DNA of 24,872 nt, from the NCBI GenBank assembly GCA_023442905.1, contig JAEZWY010000119.1, positions 1 to 24,872 of the forward strand, read 5' to 3'. The translations under genes were made by a program, and so were the position numbers. The DNA comes from Bacillota bacterium (GTDB taxonomy: Bacteria; Bacillota; Bacilli; Lactobacillales; Aerococcaceae). The notes under the pieces were generated by a model, which was given only the letters and a program-made list of their open reading frames with translations, ran no database searches and was not told the DNA's origin. This document shows positions 24,008-24,872 of this stretch, piece by piece (position 1 is the first letter of the stretch; every line of letters begins with the position of its first letter).

Positions 24008-24872
24008 TTATTTACTTTCTACTTGTTTAGCTAAAGCTTTGGCAAAAGCAACCGCATCGCCGACATACCCGACATCTGATTCTTTAAAGATAGCGGCTTT
24101 CGGATCCTTATTTACAGAAAATACAAATTTTGCCTGATTCATCCCGACAGTATATTGGATGGCGCCCGCAATCCCGAAATTCAAGAGTAATTGCGGTTGG
24201 ATAGTGACCCCACTTTGACCAATTTGCTCGTCATGTGTGTACCAGCCGTTCTCTGCTAGGGGACGGGTAGCACCAACTTTTGCGCCAAGTAGGTCGGCTA
24301 CTTTTTCAGTATAGACTAAATTGTCTTGCATCTTCATCCCGCGGCCAACAGCAACAACCTTATCTGCCTCAGTGATTTGATTCGTTTGTGGTTCACCTGG
24401 AATTCGTTCCAAGACTTGGTAGGTATAAGGCCGTTCTAAGGCAATTGTTATGTCTATAATAGCACCTTGACGGGTATTGTCAAAGGGGAGAGTGTTAAAG
24501 ACATTTGGCCGGACTGTGGCCATTTGTGGACGACGGGTTGGTGTTAGAATTGTACACATCAAGTTGTCCCCGTATGAGGGTTTAATCTGTAGCAACTGCC
24601 CCTTATCATTGATAGATAGGTCTAGGCAGTCTGCGGTTAGACCAGTTTGCAGGGCTCCTTGTAGTCTTGGCGCTAAAGCTCTCCCTTTAAGAGTGGCTGC
24701 GAATAGAATAATATTTGGTTGGTAATCGTCAGCTAATTGCTTGATAGCTGTTTTTGATAATGCAGGGTCAAAGTCAGCGAATAAGTCATTTTTCACAACT
24801 AACACCTGGTCAGCGCCGTGGCCAATAAGACTTGCTGCGTGATTAGTTTGACTTGTTTCTAAGAGGATAGCT
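24008..24872 (-). CDS. etfA: Electron transfer flavoprotein alpha subunit (FixB/EtfA family), 5' end outside window
   Basis: The frame is open to the window edge and gives 287 residues, so roughly the first 45-50 are missing. An internal GTG at 24805 is not the start because family-like sequence (LLETSQTNHAASLIGHGADQ) continues upstream. The C-terminal FAD domain is clear: AVGRGMKMQDN, VGATRPLAENGW, QIGQSGVTIQP, GIAGAIQYTVGM and 'FSVNKDPKAAIFKESDVGYVGD'. EtfA with EtfB accepts electrons from an acyl-CoA dehydrogenase or a flavin-dependent lactate or glycolate dehydrogenase; the partners should be encoded to the right of this window on the minus strand. A Crp/Fnr regulator follows in the same operon. 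ETF is not common in lactic acid bacteria, so the partner genes are worth knowing. Confidence 0.9.
   Translation of the reverse strand, partial: AILLETSQTNHAASLIGHGADQVLVVKNDLFADFDPALSKTAIKQLADDYQPNIILFAATLKGRALAPRLQGALQTGLTADCLDLSINDKGQLLQIKPSYGDNLMCTILTPTRRPQMATVRPNVFNTLPFDNTRQGAIIDITIALERPYTYQVLERIPGEPQTNQITEADKVVAVGRGMKMQDNLVYTEKVADLLGAKVGATRPLAENGWYTHDEQIGQSGVTIQPQLLLNFGIAGAIQYTVGMNQAKFVFSVNKDPKAAIFKESDVGYVGDAVAFAKALAKQVESK

Noticed and set aside
24477..24725. 82-codon plus-strand ORF
   Set aside because: It is antisense to the well-supported etfA frame and has no recognisable family or ribosome binding site.
1..24872. Phage, defence, CRISPR, transposon or tRNA elements
   Set aside because: No regular repeats with spacers, transposase-like proteins, cloverleaf structures or defence-type domains were recognised on either strand.

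Overview
The window is AT-rich DNA with strong AAGGAG-type ribosome binding sites, catabolite-responsive (cre) motifs, a LacI-type GalR, type-2 GalT and an msm-type sugar operon. This points to a low-GC Firmicute of the order Lactobacillales; the genus cannot be fixed from the sequence alone. No rRNA, tRNA, insertion sequence, phage or CRISPR signature was seen.

Region 1 (1-10850) opens with the end of a nitroreductase-like gene. A divergent pair follows: an AraC-type activator on the minus strand and an alpha-galactosidase operon on the plus strand (aga-msmE-msmF-msmG-gtfA-msmK). After a terminator, dexB has its own promoter under a perfect cre palindrome. Together these import raffinose/melibiose/isomaltose-type oligosaccharides through an ABC transporter, remove galactose (Aga), phosphorolyse the released sucrose (GtfA) and hydrolyse alpha-1,6-glucosides (DexB).

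Region 2 (10848-14700) handles the released galactose: a divergent LacI-family repressor (GalR-like), then galK and galT. galT carries a single in-frame TAA (13636-13638) in an otherwise intact reading frame, so the Leloir pathway looks genetically interrupted here. No galE or galM is in the window. A shared TAAA-NN-TTTA dyad lies upstream of both aga and galK/galR and is a candidate GalR operator.

Region 3 (14700-19410) holds an alpha/beta-hydrolase esterase, a HAD nucleotidase and a lysine riboswitch with a visible terminator. The riboswitch precedes a YfcC-family carrier and an M20 amidohydrolase that resembles basic-dipeptide (Xaa-Lys/Arg) hydrolases. This riboswitch unit is the most interesting part of the window: it suggests scavenging of a lysine conjugate or lysine dipeptide.

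Region 4 (19410-23220) has a stand-alone chorismate mutase (minus strand), a D-serine dehydratase, and a GPH-family sugar transporter. The transporter has an unusually long leader with a cre over its -35 box, a 14-bp palindrome and a 20-bp dyad.

Region 5 (23256-24872, minus strand) is the end of an operon with an electron-transfer-flavoprotein alpha subunit (truncated by the window edge) followed by a Crp/Fnr-family regulator. Several ORF starts were moved downstream to the ATG that has a ribosome binding site (aga, dexB, galK, chorismate mutase, GPH transporter).
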